The notes: generated by a model from the letters alone, not told the origin. Shown: positions 34,241 through 45,574, counted from the first letter of the stretch. The stretch is 64,000 nt of DNA from Capronia americana (GCA_016110215.1 JADWQD010000010.1:1488001-1552000), one strand, 5' to 3'. Made by a program: numbers and translations.

Positions 34241-36022
34241 TCACTCGTTCCTGGGGAAGTCTCCAAGGTTGTGCAAAGCAATGTCCATGCGATCTCGGAC
34301 GCTGGGGCTTTCATCCTCTCGTCCCAGTGACGCGGCCGAACCTCGATGGGAGTTCTCGAAATCAGTGTGGACCGACTGCTTGCGCACACCATTGACAGCC
34401 GGAACGACCTCGCCACTCGGGGTCACCACCGCTCCATTGGTAGCGAGTTGGATTTGATGCTCTTCCGCCACTCCTTGTACGACGGCTCGCCTCGCTTCGT
34501 CTACAACCTTGAACTTGCGCGTCTGGCCTCTGATCTGTTCGAGGTGTTCAAAGTAGCCCTGGTCAACAGGAGTGACGTACGTGCCACAGAAGACACCCAC
34601 TTCGAAGTCGTTCGGCGCGTCGACTGCGTTGGCTTCCTGGGCGGCATCGACACACGCCGCCTTCAAATCGTCCAGTGTTTGGTAAATGACGCTGTCGGCT
34701 CCAATGTGCTTGGCGATCGCCTCCGCTCCCTGATAGTTGTGTGCCACCAGTTCAAACGGGGACGCCAGGTCGATACCGTAGATGTGCGCATGCGTGATCG
34801 GAGGAGCGCAACTGGCGAAATGAACCTTCCTCGCTCCCGCTTCGCGAGCCATTGTCACAATCTCCCGGCTCGTCGTGCCGCGAACAATGCTGTCATCGAC
34901 CAGGAGGACGTTCCGATCCTTGAACTCCATTGGCATGGGGTTCAGTTTGCGGCGCACACTCTTTTGCCTGGTCTTCTGCTCCGGCATGATGAATGTCCGG
35001 AACACATATCTGTTCTTCACGAAGCCTTGGACGTATTCCTTGTCCAACATCTTGGCCACCACTGCCGCCGAGGTGACAGAAGTCTCGGGGATAGGAATGA
35101 CGACATCGATCTCGGCCAAATCTTTGGGGCTCAACACCTTCTTCACCTGGGCAGCAAGCCTGACACCCATGTGCTGGCGACTGCGATGGACGCTGATCCC
35201 ATCCATGATCGAATCAGGGCGAGCGAAATACACGTACTCGAAGATATCCGGAGCATACCTCTTGCGCTGCTGCACCTGCCGGAAATGCGGTTCTTGGCCC
35301 TTCTCAATGAGAACAGCTTCGCCCGGGAGGATGTCGCGGACGACTGAGAAGCCGAGTTGGGTCAGGGCGACCGACTCGGAAGCCATCATGTAGTCTTTCC
35401 CGATGCCATCTGCTGAATCTCTTGCGCCAAGCACCAACGGGCGGATTCCGAAGTGGTCTCTAAAGCCGATCAGACCGTAACCGGCGATCATTGCGGTGCA
35501 CGCCCAGCCGCCCTTGCATTTCTCGTACATCCGGCCAAGCGCTGCGAAAACATCGTCTTCATTGATACGCGCCTTTCCCGTCTCATTGAGCTCGCTTGCA
35601 AAGATGTTGAGCATCAGCTCGCTGTCGCTATCGGTGTTGATGTGCCTGTAAGCCTCCAAATCCAGGTAGCGCTTCAACTCAGGAGCATTGATGAGGTTTC
35701 CGTTATGCGCCAGTGAAATGCCGTAAGGACTGTTGACATAGAATGGTTGAGCCTCGGCATTTGCACTGCTCCCTGCTGTCGGGTATCTCAGATGGCCCAA
35801 ACCCATAAATCCGGGCAGGTCCAAAGTCCTGGAGCCATTGTCGAATACTTTTGCTGCCATCCCGTTTCCTTTGCACTGGTAGATTCTTCCACCCGCCGCA
35901 CATGTAGCGATTCCGCAGGCATCCTGGCCGCGATGTTGGAGGAGATAGAGGGCTTCGTGGAGGTCAAGCGCAACGTCCGCGGACGCGGTGTTCGCGAGGA
36001 TCAGAGCGAGAATCCCGCACAT
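34241..36022 (-). CDS. ade4: Amidophosphoribosyltransferase
   Basis: A single frame of 593 residues. The ATG at 36022 is chosen because it gives MCGILALIL, whose Cys2 must become the N-terminal nucleophile of the class II glutamine amidotransferase domain; an upstream in-frame ATG at 36046 would bury it. HRGQDACGI, RYPTAG, HNGNL and FRDHFGIRPL mark the glutaminase half. The PRPP loop LLVDDSIVRGTT (about 371-382) marks the phosphoribosyltransferase half. The enzyme makes 5-phosphoribosylamine from PRPP and glutamine, the committed step of purine synthesis in the cytosol. The C-terminal 70 residues extend beyond bacterial forms, as in other fungi. Confidence 0.96.
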   Translation of the reverse strand: MCGILALILANTASADVALDLHEALYLLQHRGQDACGIATCAAGGRIYQCKGNGMAAKVFDNGSRTLDLPGFMGLGHLRYPTAGSSANAEAQPFYVNSPYGISLAHNGNLINAPELKRYLDLEAYRHINTDSDSELMLNIFASELNETGKARINEDDVFAALGRMYEKCKGGWACTAMIAGYGLIGFRDHFGIRPLVLGARDSADGIGKDYMMASESVALTQLGFSVVRDILPGEAVLIEKGQEPHFRQVQQRKRYAPDIFEYVYFARPDSIMDGISVHRSRQHMGVRLAAQVKKVLSPKDLAEIDVVIPIPETSVTSAAVVAKMLDKEYVQGFVKNRYVFRTFIMPEQKTRQKSVRRKLNPMPMEFKDRNVLLVDDSIVRGTTSREIVTMAREAGARKVHFASCAPPITHAHIYGIDLASPFELVAHNYQGAEAIAKHIGADSVIYQTLDDLKAACVDAAQEANAVDAPNDFEVGVFCGTYVTPVDQGYFEHLEQIRGQTRKFKVVDEARRAVVQGVAEEHQIQLATNGAVVTPSGEVVPAVNGVRKQSVHTDFENSHRGSAASLGREDESPSVRDRMDIALHNLGDFPRNE

Positions 36023-36055
36023 GTTGAACGACTGTCGGCAAAACAACTGGTGTAC

Positions 36056-36061
36056 GAGTCA
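36056..36061 (-). promoter_or_regulatory. TGACTC motif upstream of ade4
   Basis: TGACTC reads on the ade4 strand 34 bp before the start codon. In yeast, ADE genes are controlled by Bas1/Bas2 and Gcn4 through this word. It could be a CpcA/Gcn4 or Bas1-like site here, but a six-base match this close to the ATG may also be chance or lie in the transcript leader. Confidence 0.25.
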
Positions 36062-37825
36062 GTCAGATTATGTTTGGCCAACTCTCTGCAAGAAGATGCG
36101 CCAAGTTCCGCCCCGATCAGACCCGAAAGTTCTCATCAAAAATAATATGAAGTCTAACATCTAATAAAATAACAAGTGGGTTCATCCTGTGGTGGCTGCA
36201 ATGCGTGAAGGGCTTGGACATACCTAGACAAACATGATGCTCATGCCCCAACCACCATATGCGAGATCTCGAGAAGAAATTGACGGAAAGAGCAGGACGG
36301 TCAGAACTCGACGATCGGAAATATTCGAGGGCTAGTCAGTAGTTCTTCGCTCCGGTCCGAGCAGTAGCGTATCTGAAGGAGTGACTTCAGAGAGACACGA
36401 AGGAATCCAAGGCGAACAGGATCCAGTGAGCTGTGTGAGAGACATGGTGAGAGCCTTTTCTGAAAAGGAAGTCCTGGTCCAAACCATCGAAGAATAAATT
36501 TTTATCTCCCCGGCCGAGGGCCTGGCATTTGCCCGCATTTTCGAGCCTTTGGTTGGTCACAGTTGGCTGCCGTTGGACGGTGTTGGAGATTCTCCAAAGA
36601 CACGGGCGTCCCACCGTGCCACCGTGCCACCATGTCGGAAGAAAGTTTGTCCGTCGTCCGCTGGGTAAACTTCGGTCAGAGGGTGATGGTCTCGCCGTCT
36701 CAGAGTTTGTGTTGTGTTGACTTCAGAATAAAGAGAACATTCCTATCAAACACCAAAGGTCCGCTGCCATGAATGCCGTAGATTCATGCGATGACGACAT
36801 TAAGCCCTATGAGACCCAGAATATGCCACGCAGTCAACCACAGATTCATGACAAGAGTAGCCATTGGGGTATCTGCCACGGCCCTTCAACAACAACAGCA
36901 AATGACACAGAAGCCTGATCCAGGGATATCATCGGACAACGACGAGCTGGGACCCTGTGCACTGCGGGTCCCTTATCGTGAGCATTCCTCTTGACCGAGA
37001 TGAGATGGCCGGATGGGCTCTTGTGTCAAAGACAGTCCATCAAAGGCTCAGACCCGCTCCTGCTTGAGAAGACAGAATGGAATATGTTTGCTTGCTGTGC
37101 AAACAGGCCATTGCTCCACGGCTTCCAGAGACAATGGCACTCCTCAAAGACCACCTGAGACGCGCGTGCGTTGTATTTTCCAGATCATTCAGCCTAAGAG
37201 ACATGCTATGGGCAGAGCAAGACCTGGCCATGGCATCGCAAGATTGAATGGACCTCTGAGACCTTGGATCTTGGATCATGTCCATGGGTCTGATCACATA
37301 ACAGCCTTTGTATACAGACAAGGACCCCATTGTCCATGAGAGCTGACTCTTTTAGTGGAAAGGAGGTCTTGAGTTTAACTCAACATGTGTGAACATGGCC
37401 GCGAGTGTCTGATGCCAAGCCGATATTGAGAGCGCTGGTCCTCAATACACCTCTTCTATCGTCTCTCATGCTCAATCACCTGTTCTACGCTGTTCCTCAT
37501 ATGAAGAACTGCGCGCTCTTTAAGCCCTTCTCATTCATTCATTTCTGTCTTCATCTCGCCTGTCCCGCAAGTTCTCTCGTCTCCTTCTCCTCCTTCTCTT
37601 GATTTCACCAGTACTGTCCTTGACCACTGCGTGGAGCTCATCTCGCACTTTGGTGCTACAGGACTTCTCTCCTTCTTCGCACTACTCATCAGTTGATCAT
37701 TGCTCAGTTCACAAGCCTTTCAATATCCACGGTCCACTCTCTCCTCAGTCTCCTCCCATTCACCTGAACCACAACGTCGCACAGCACAGGGCGGCAAGTC
37801 GTTAGTTGCGCACTCGAACAGCACC
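36062..37825. other. Long divergent intergenic region, ade4 / DNA methyltransferase
   Basis: About 1.8 kb between two divergent genes. Short frames carry no motif. Pyrimidine-rich stretches from about 37550 onward (cctccttctcctcc) resemble the CT-rich core promoters and leaders usual in filamentous fungi and fit a start of the methyltransferase transcript there. Confidence 0.5.
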
Positions 37826-39726
37826 ATGGACTGGTCCACTGCTGCTTTCACCTCTCAAGGAAGTGCTTGCGACGGCTTCCACTCGCAGTCACATCAGCTT
37901 ACGGAGGGTCAGGCGTCGGGACCATTCGATCTCAAGGGACCTCGTTCAGACACATACCGCAATGATGAGAGGCTTGTGACCTCAGTCAATGACAACATTG
38001 GGAAGCTTGTCATCTCAGACAACGACGAGGACGATGATGAGCCTATGATCATCAAAGTTCAACCGGTACCGAAACCCACAGTCGTAGTCGACGCAAGAAC
38101 TTCTAAGTACGGGGAACCACTGGTCTTGAAGCCAGGCTGTGATGTCGAGCTGGAAGATCACTCATTCCTCAGAATAACGGAAACAACTACGTCTTCGTCA
38201 TCCATACGGTACATCAGAGGCCACAGACTCCTGTTGCAGAACCACTATGAACTCCTCATGCCGGAGCGCCACCACGAACTAGTGCAGCTGGTCAAGGTTG
38301 ACAACGACCTGAATGTGGAGGCCTATCTGTGGACAATTCCGGCTGAGTTGGCCATCAGGAACTGCAGGATCATCTACACCAATCAGCAGCACAAGCGGCT
38401 CAACTACCGTAAAGACGTTCAAGCGAGTGGTTGTGACGAAGATGAAAAGCCGATTTACTTCTGCCGTTACACCAGTGCGGATACCAATGTCGGCGTGGAC
38501 GATCGCAAACCCACAAGCCCGCCAGTAGCCGGGAGGATCGAGCATCTGCGTTCTCATCAAGCAGAGAGTGGTGAATTGATCACAAAAGATGGACAGCACA
38601 TTCAATTTCAAATCCCCGACGCCGAAGCCAGAAGACAATGGCGAGGAGAAGCGAACTGTACCCTTGGCGGCAGCCATATCGAGCATCTCTACGGCAGTCA
38701 GAAGCAAAAGTATACGTTCGGAGATGCGTTTGCCGGCGCCGGCGGTACTTCTTGGGGCGCACACACCGCTGGACTCAAGATGAAATTCGCCTTTGACCAG
38801 GACCCCTGGGCCGTCAAAACATACAAGCACAACTTGGGTCTTACGGGAATGCAAATCCTCCAGATGAATGTTCACGACTTCGTTTGGAAAGCGGTATTGG
38901 AGGACAAAGACCTGGCAGAGACGTGTCTGGTAGATTTTCTACACTTGAGCCCACCATGCCAACCCTTCTGTGGAGCCAACCGAAGACCGAACATGGCAGA
39001 TAACGCAAAGAACCTTAGTGCATTCGCCAGAGTCGCCGACTTGCTCGAGATTTGCAAGCCTCGCTTCGCTACCCTAGAGGAGTCAAAGAGTCTCACCGAC
39101 GTGGACAAGAGAAACTACTTCAAATCGCTTATTAGCTTCTTCATCAAGAAGGGGTACAGTGTGCAATGGAAGGCCTTGGACCTAGAGCGGTGGGGTGTGC
39201 CACAGACCAGGAAGCGATTGATTATCATAGCATCAGGGTAAGAAGCGGTTCATTGACGCGGCAAGACCTCGCTAACTAGATTTACAGCCCGGGAGAGAAA
39301 CTGCCGACTTTCCTCAAACCGACCCATGGTCACGGGCCAGGGTTGATGCCAATGCCGGCAATCGGTCCAACGATCAGAAGTATTCCCTCCAATGCACCTC
39401 ACCATGACGAGATACCTCGAATGATGGAAGAAAAGAAGGAATACAACGACAACAAACTCAGTCACACTATTCTGACGAGGGTAAAGGCCAATCATTACCA
39501 TCCCAGCGGCACTCGACGCTTCAGCATCCGTGAACGCGCAGCCCTACAGACATTTCCGCACAACTTCATATTTTGCGGTCCGAGGGACGAGAAATCGAAG
39601 CAGGTCGGCAACGCGGTTCCCCCGGAGTTTTCAGACAAGATGTTCAGGGACTTGATGGGGAAGGCGAGGGCATCTGATATGGACGAGATGAGAGAGGCAG
39701 CAAATGCTATGGAGGTCGGTGAGTAG
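37826..39726 (+). CDS. rid: RID-like cytosine-5 DNA methyltransferase
   Basis: Exons are 37826-39237 and 39288-39726 (616 residues; intron GTAAGA..TTACAG). The N-terminal 280 residues include an acidic patch and a BAH-like region (FLRITETT, RYIRGHRLL, ELLMPERHHEL). Catalytic motifs follow: motif I FGDAFAGAGGTSWG (about 298), motif IV LSPPCQPFCGAN with the catalytic Cys (about 377), motif VI position TLEESKSL instead of ENV, motif VIII QTRKRLIIIAS, and motif X KQVGNAVPP. The absence of ENV and the overall size place it with RID/Masc1 fungal proteins, required for repeat-induced point mutation in Neurospora or premeiotic methylation in Ascobolus, rather than with Dim-2. Activity has not been shown biochemically for most RID proteins. 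Confidence 0.87.
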
Positions 39727-39847
39727 GGTTTGACACATTATCAAAACGCCGAGCGGCAACTGGTCATCACACACGGGGATGCTGGCACAACGACGATTGG
39801 ACGAGGGGAGGATATTAGAGCTTGTGATACCCGGGCTCGCGCTGGAT

Positions 39848-39937
39848 GAGAACACTTGCTCCAGGACATTCTGCACGTCTTGGTTTCAGGATAAGAACTC
39901 TTGCTCCAGCACATTCTGCACGTATTGGTTTCAGGAT
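39848..39937. repeat. Two tandem copies of a 45-bp unit
   Basis: Positions 39848-39892 and 39893-39937 match at all but a few bases (both contain ttgctccag.acattctgcacgt.ttggtttcaggat). A length of 45 keeps all frames, so frames on both strands repeat a 15-residue unit. No gene can be supported around it. Confidence 0.85.
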
Positions 39938-41187
39938 GACACGAAGGGGACGGTGGAAAATACTCCGTCCGTCCGTTCTTGATGACATCCAGTCTCATGA
40001 TTGCACATTGCCTTCAGAATGCTATTTCGAACGCTTTTTGATGGGCTGAAACATTGAGCTTTACTCTTTTCCGCGGCTCTCTTCTCTTTATTTCAACTTC
40101 AAGTTGCATATTGACAAGTTCAGGCTCATATGTGCCGTCGACTAATTACAGCTGGACTCGGCGCCGAGGCTGAACCTCCCTTTCTCGCCTTGGCTACTAT
40201 CCTATATCAACTCCGACACGACGTTCTTTCTCTGCTATGAAATGTGAATTCGAGTGCCTTTCAGCAGTTAATCAGGCTCAAGTTGGTGGTATCCAACATT
40301 GGAAGTATGCCTTTCCCTTCTCGTCCGTTCATCCGCGTGATGCAACTAAATGTTAGAATACGAATCGTCTCCAATTCCAGGAGACGCCTTCTCTCTAGAA
40401 AGGAGTCCGAACGACACGAAACCACACGATGCCTCAGCCCTGTGCCTGACTACCTAGACTCTGTCTGTCTGTCTGTCCCGAACAGTCTCCACGAGTCGGT
40501 AGAGTATATCGAGCCTTCATGACCCAACGCACCGCGTGCGTGCACCGTGTATGTACGGTATTGTCATTTTTAATTGGGCATCGCATTCACTTCGACGCAC
40601 CGAGCTCCCTACAACCGACCAACTGGGTGCGAGGAAAGTCGGGAAAAACGGAAATGGGAGAAGTTCATTCATTCAATGGCCTCTTTCTTACATCTTGATT
40701 CTGCCTCGCTGATCTGATCCTCTCATCCTCTATCCGATAGAGGCATGGGATTGGAGTAGAGCAAATCCACGGGATGAGATATGTATACGAGGACGAGGAA
40801 GAGATAAGACACCTCTGCTGGGTGGATGGATATCCTTGTTTCACAAACCGCCTACGTAGTACGGAGTAACTCCTGGAAAAAGAGGAAAGTCATTGGGATG
40901 TACATTCGTTCATTTATTCATTCGTCGACCAGCGCCATACCGCTTAGAAACTTGAACCCAACGCCTTGCAAACAGAAACAGGTGGTAACCCAAACACTGC
41001 GCCTGTATTCCCTCACGATTCAGCTTCCCGCCACCTGACAGACGCCTCGCCCTGCCTTTCCTTGCCTTGCCTGCCTCGTCCTGTACGTATTATACCCCCC
41101 GAGCAGTTCCGCGGTCTCACTCCAATCGCCAGTTCAACCACAGGGGCTCCAAAGCCCATCGGCAGGAAAACAAGGGAATACATTCCA
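39938..41187. other. Intergenic region
   Basis: About 1.25 kb downstream of the methyltransferase gene, with the 45-bp duplication just to its left. A short ctgt repeat lies near 40460. No gene recognised on either strand. Confidence 0.5.
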
Positions 41188-41808
41188 CTAAACCTTAATG
41201 AACTCCCACACCGAGACCGTAGCATCCACCGAGTTCTTTTCGATCTTCGCCAGCGTCTGGTCCCCTCCCTTCTCCACCTTGACCCCCACAGGCCACAGCC
41301 TCTCGAAATGGGTCATCATCAAGACAAACCCGCCCTGGGGCCTCAACCGGGGACTGAAACTCTCCCAGCCGCGATGCCACGCCACCGAGCAGCACAGCCG
41401 GCCTTTCTTCCCGTCGTGGCCCAGAAACCGGCCCGTGACGACGTTCTGGAAGCCGAGCCAGCCCTTGGTTTCGACGCATTTCCAGTGCACGGAGCCGCGA
41501 CCGCCGAGGGGCGCCAAGATGACTTTGCCGTCCAGCACGGTGAGGGCGTGGCCGGAGCGGATACAGCGGATTATGAAGGTGGAGCCTGGCCAGGGCACCG
41601 AGGAGGGAGATAAGGCGTTGGTAGTGGTGGTGGTGGACATGTTGTTGGTTTCGACCTTCACGTCGGCGTCGACATCAGCGTCGTGAAAGTCCTCGCAGAC
41701 GGTTTCGGGCGGTGTTCTTGGTGTGTAGGCTGTGGAGTTGTCTGGGTATGGGACGGGGTCCGGGTCGGCTTGGTTGAGGACCATCTTGGGTAGGCGTGCC
41801 CGGTCCAC
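41188..41808 (-). CDS. Conserved unknown protein, possible beta-trefoil
   Basis: An uninterrupted 206-residue frame. The N-terminal 65 residues are Pro/Asp/Thr-rich and probably disordered. Residues 70-206 look like a compact beta protein with regularly spaced Trp and Gly (FIIRCIRSGHALTVLDGKV, WKCVETKGWLGFQN, GRFLGHDGKKGRL, ATVSVWEFIKV at the end). The repeated pattern 'W..vet.GW.GF.N..tGrfLGHD..' recalls ricin/fascin-type trefoils that wrap a ligand, but I cannot assign a family. The start may instead be the Met at 41784 (MVLNQADP). Probably a cytosolic protein: no signal peptide or membrane segment is visible. Confidence 0.62.
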   Translation of the reverse strand: MDRARLPKMVLNQADPDPVPYPDNSTAYTPRTPPETVCEDFHDADVDADVKVETNNMSTTTTTNALSPSSVPWPGSTFIIRCIRSGHALTVLDGKVILAPLGGRGSVHWKCVETKGWLGFQNVVTGRFLGHDGKKGRLCCSVAWHRGWESFSPRLRPQGGFVLMMTHFERLWPVGVKVEKGGDQTLAKIEKNSVDATVSVWEFIKV

Positions 41809-42133
41809 GGTGGTTGACAGTACTAGAGTGGGGTGGAGTATGTAGCTAGATCACTAGGTATGGCGATAAAGGTCAAGGCAGAGTAGAGGTGGTGGGTTTC
41901 CGGTTTGGAGATGGACGATTGATGCCTGAATGAATGAACATCGACAACATTTGGTGCACTAGGCTGCCAGCCCGGTTTAATCGAGCCTAGCGCTGTTGCT
42001 GTTTTACGGTACGAGGTATTGTGTACGAATACGGGGTACGCGTAATACGGTCCCAGGCTTCAGATTCCTGTTCGATGCGCAAAGATAGTTGTGCTCGTCT
42101 TGGCTAACTGGTCTGGCTGTGTACCGACACCCT
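41809..42133. other. Short intergenic region
   Basis: About 325 bp between the unknown gene start and the end of cwc2. No gene recognised. Confidence 0.5.
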
Positions 42134-43441
42134 TCAGTCATCATCTTCGTCACTTCCATACGTGACAAGCGGACCAGCGACAGGGGCTGGCTTCGCCCGT
42201 GGTGCGGGTGATGCACTCGAAGCATATCCTCGCAGCGCTGCAAGAGTAGAGCTCGCGAAGATGCTGTTCCCGTTCTCATTCGCCGCCGTATCTGCACCAT
42301 CGAGATCCTGTGCTTGCACTGACGAGCCAACGGCTGCGCTTTCGTCAATCACGGGTCCATCTTCAGCACCATCCCCAGTCGGCGGTGCTTCAAGCAACCG
42401 TCTGTCGCCAGCACTATGGCCCTCAAGCTCCTTCTGGTGGTTAAAGCGAATCACCTCCGGGGCCTCGTACCCTTCCAACCCGTAGCTGCTCTCAATCTTC
42501 CTTTGTTCTCGCTCTTCCCTCGTCTCCCGCCCTTCCAGCTCCCGGACAGCCCTCTCCCCCAGTGCCCGCCTCACCGCCTCGGCAGCCTGCTCCTCAATCC
42601 TCGCTGCCTCCCTCTTCTGACTGAGCGGGTTCGGATCCACGGTCGCCCAACGCACGTTTAATACTTCATTGTTGTCGAGCGCCTGATGTGCCATCGCTTC
42701 CTTCGCAAACTGGCTGTTCGCTTCGTTCACGTAAGTGACAAACGCAACGCCCCTTCCAGTTAATACTCTTATACGGTCAATTTCTCCCCATTCTTGGAAA
42801 TGCCGCGCCACAACCTCCTCTATATCGTCTGTTACGTGGATGCGCCCGACGTATAGTGTGCGGTTCTGACGCATGAAGGATCCCACACCTCCCATGTCGT
42901 CTCTGTAGTCCGAGTGTTTGTCGCGTCCGAAACAGTCCATGTTGGGGTTGAAAACATCATAGATTGTAGGCAAGCGGTGTAAATACTGGCACTCGTGGCC
43001 CTTGGGACAGATGCCCCTTGCAAAAAACAAACAGAAATAGCTCCCCGGGGTCTTGTCCGCCTGCGTCCAGCCGCTGTCGTTCCTGATATTGCATCTGTTT
43101 GGGGCCGCGTGTTGTGATAGGGAGGCGTCTTCCTTGTCGCCACCGGACCACTTATTATACCAGATGTTGAAGATCGTGCCGGTTTGGGGCGGGGGTTCGG
43201 ATTTGATGGTGCTGGGGTCGACTTGGGGACGCGCGGGCCGGCGTTTTCGACGGATAAGTTTCGTCTTCTTCGTAGGAGGTTCGCCGCTCTCGGGTGGAGG
43301 AGCAGTCATGGAGTTCTCGTTGTTGCTTGTCGTCAGCGCGGTGCTTGAGGGTTCTTCTCCACTGGGGGAGGCTGAGCGCTTTCGAGATGGTGAGGCGGGC
43401 GCACCGCCGAGGGTTGTGCGGGCTTGTACAACTTCTGCCAT
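42134..43441 (-). CDS. cwc2: Pre-mRNA-splicing factor Cwc2
   Basis: A single frame of 435 residues. A basic, disordered N-terminus contains nuclear-localisation-like KKTKLIRRKRR. IFNIWYNKWSGGDKE starts the Torus region, followed by a CCCH zinc finger (C137, C145, C151, H155) and an RRM (about 195-270; RTLYVGRIHV as RNP2, GRGVAFVTYV as RNP1). The order Torus, CCCH, RRM is diagnostic for Cwc2 (human RBM22). It contacts U6 snRNA and the intron in the activated spliceosome and bridges the Prp19 complex to the catalytic RNA. A Glu/Ala-rich helical stretch and an acidic C-terminus (GSDEDDD) follow. No intron. Confidence 0.94.
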   Translation of the reverse strand: MAEVVQARTTLGGAPASPSRKRSASPSGEEPSSTALTTSNNENSMTAPPPESGEPPTKKTKLIRRKRRPARPQVDPSTIKSEPPPQTGTIFNIWYNKWSGGDKEDASLSQHAAPNRCNIRNDSGWTQADKTPGSYFCLFFARGICPKGHECQYLHRLPTIYDVFNPNMDCFGRDKHSDYRDDMGGVGSFMRQNRTLYVGRIHVTDDIEEVVARHFQEWGEIDRIRVLTGRGVAFVTYVNEANSQFAKEAMAHQALDNNEVLNVRWATVDPNPLSQKREAARIEEQAAEAVRRALGERAVRELEGRETREEREQRKIESSYGLEGYEAPEVIRFNHQKELEGHSAGDRRLLEAPPTGDGAEDGPVIDESAAVGSSVQAQDLDGADTAANENGNSIFASSTLAALRGYASSASPAPRAKPAPVAGPLVTYGSDEDDD

Positions 43442-43834
43442 GGTGATAGACTGACAGCAGGCGGAGGGGGATGCGAAAGTGGAAGAGAAGAGGCACGAAT
43501 TGAACAGTGAGGTGAATGAGAAATGCGGCAGCGCAGCGAGGCGAAGATGTCGGGAAATTTCTCTGCGCTTCGGCCTCTAAGATCCACCGTCAAGTCTGGG
43601 GAAACCGATACGGCGAGCCATTTGGCCAGTATCACTTTTCGTGTCGCTCGAGGGAGAACTTCCGTGTAAATATTCATCGTCTCAGCTTCATACCTATTTT
43701 ACTACTGTTCTGGACTGTAAGACGAAGCTCCACCATATGGGCGTCTCCACGAAGACCATGATCAGAAGGACATTCTTCTCCATTTCCACTATTTCCACCA
43801 AGGACAACAGCCCAGAATGATAGGACAAACACTG
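43442..43834. other. Intergenic region
   Basis: About 390 bp between the cwc2 start and the MFS gene 3' end. No gene recognised. Confidence 0.5.
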
Positions 43835-45574
43835 CTAACTTTGTCCTGCGTTCTTCGCTGCCTCTTTCGCCGTTCTTCTCCGTGAGTAGAGGAAAACAAA
43901 CACGCTAAAGAGGAAATACGTCGGCTGCAGCACACAGGTGAGAACGTATCCCTTGAAGAATCGCGGTGCCTGAACAGTGGGCCATGCAAGAAGCGGCACC
44001 CAAGCATTGAAGGCTGTGCCAGTAGCCAACATGGCACTGATGATGAAAGCTCTTTCTTCCGCATCTCCGGCACATACAAGGTTTGCATGAGAGTAAATGA
44101 CTGGTGACAGGGAGACCAGCATGTATCCAATGGACACCGCAAACCTCGAGGCAAGGTTAGCAGCCGGTCTTCGTGGAGGCTGATGCAACAACTTACCACT
44201 TCCAAGCGAAAGATGTGTGATCATACAGGACGAAGCCGAGTGAAGCTATGAACGTCATGAATGTCACGAATGCGAACAGCGGTATCTTTGCTTTTTCTCC
44301 CCATTTGTCGACGATCCAGGAGAAAGAGAAGATGAAAATGACGCCCAAGCTAGGGCTAACCGCCTGGTTGTTGTCAGACAATCCAATTCTCGGCCATCAC
44401 ACGAATCGGAACCACTTACCGTGTAGTTGTTCACCTGTACTGTGTCGTATTGTGGTTGAGCACGAAGCCACAGGATGTGCTGTTGCCACCAACCCATGCC
44501 CAGAATCCAAATGATATTCCACGGTATTAGCACCCAGAAATGCCACCGGCCCACGAATCGTTTGACGGATGACAAGGCGAATGGCAGTCCTTGTGGAGCC
44601 TTGCGACCAACCAGACGCATCCTCTCAACCGCGATGTTGTGTTCTGCTTGGGTCAAGAACCATCTCTTCTTACCTCTGAGGGCACCTGGGAAAAACACTG
44701 CGCCAAAGACGGCGATGGGAAAAGTACAGATGGAAGCGACCAGGAACATCCATCTCCAACCGGGATGGCCCAATGCGCCATTCAGACTTTGAAAGATCCT
44801 GGCAGCAATCAATCCCGTGGATATTGTTCCAACTCCTGAAGACATGTAAAAGATACCAGCTCGTCGGACTATTTCGTCTGGACGATACCAGCTGCCGAGG
44901 CAATAGTGGATCGTACAGAAGAACGGGCCTTCACAGAGCCCGACAAGAAATCGGTATGCAGCCAACTGGCTGAACCGGGTCGCCCAGAAGGAGAGCATGG
45001 TGAAAAGACCCCAGGAAAAGGTGGCCACTGGTAGGACTATATGGGCCGGAACCTTGGTCACCAGGAGGGTCGATGGGATCATGGACCTTGCAGTACAGTA
45101 AGCAATCTGCCCCCAAGCGCGCCGTCTCTCACTAACGTTGCATAGCCGACCGTGAAGACAGACGTCAGCTGTACGTATTGATTGCCAAAGAACTTCAAGT
45201 CTGCTGAGCATTAGCAGCGTGAACGGGCATAGGTCGGCCGAACATCTCACCTTCTTTCATTCCACTGACATAGGCGTTACCCAAGATACCACGGTCGATG
45301 TACATGATCTGCGAAGCTGTCAGACATTTGAACGTGACACACTTGGGAGTTTCCGTACCCAGAAACCCATGCATGCAAAAGACAAGATGAGGAAGTCCAA
45401 CTTTAGAATCAGCCTTCGCTCAACAGGGCCATCATTTTTGTCGAACCAGGCGACAAAGCTTCTATCTTTGGAGGGATTTGGATTGGCCCCGTAAGGGTTG
45501 TTCACATGAACCTCTTCCTTTGACTCGGTCTCTGGAATCGCCGTCACCGTGACGGACTCCAGCTCTTTCGACAT
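43835..45574 (-). CDS. MFS anion:cation symporter (allantoate permease / Dal5-like)
   Basis: Six exons (minus): 45574-45359, 45308-45251, 45200-45137, 45086-44420, 44363-44197 and 44144-43835, giving 493 residues; all five introns are 50-56 nt and phases close. I prefer the Met at 45574 (MSKELE, A at -3) over an in-frame upstream Met at 45613. DRGILGNAY, the GYAT..IPSTLLVTKV stretch, RFLVGLCEGPFFCTIHYCLGSWY and WRWMFLVASI are typical of the ACS family (TC 2.A.1.14), whose members move allantoate, nicotinate, pantothenate or other organic anions with protons across the plasma membrane. About 12 membrane helices are expected. It is divergent from the monooxygenase at 46158, suggesting uptake of a substrate processed by its neighbours. 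Confidence 0.88.

Noticed and set aside
34346..35347. 333-residue plus-strand frame
   Set aside because: Antisense of ade4, whose catalytic motifs are complete.
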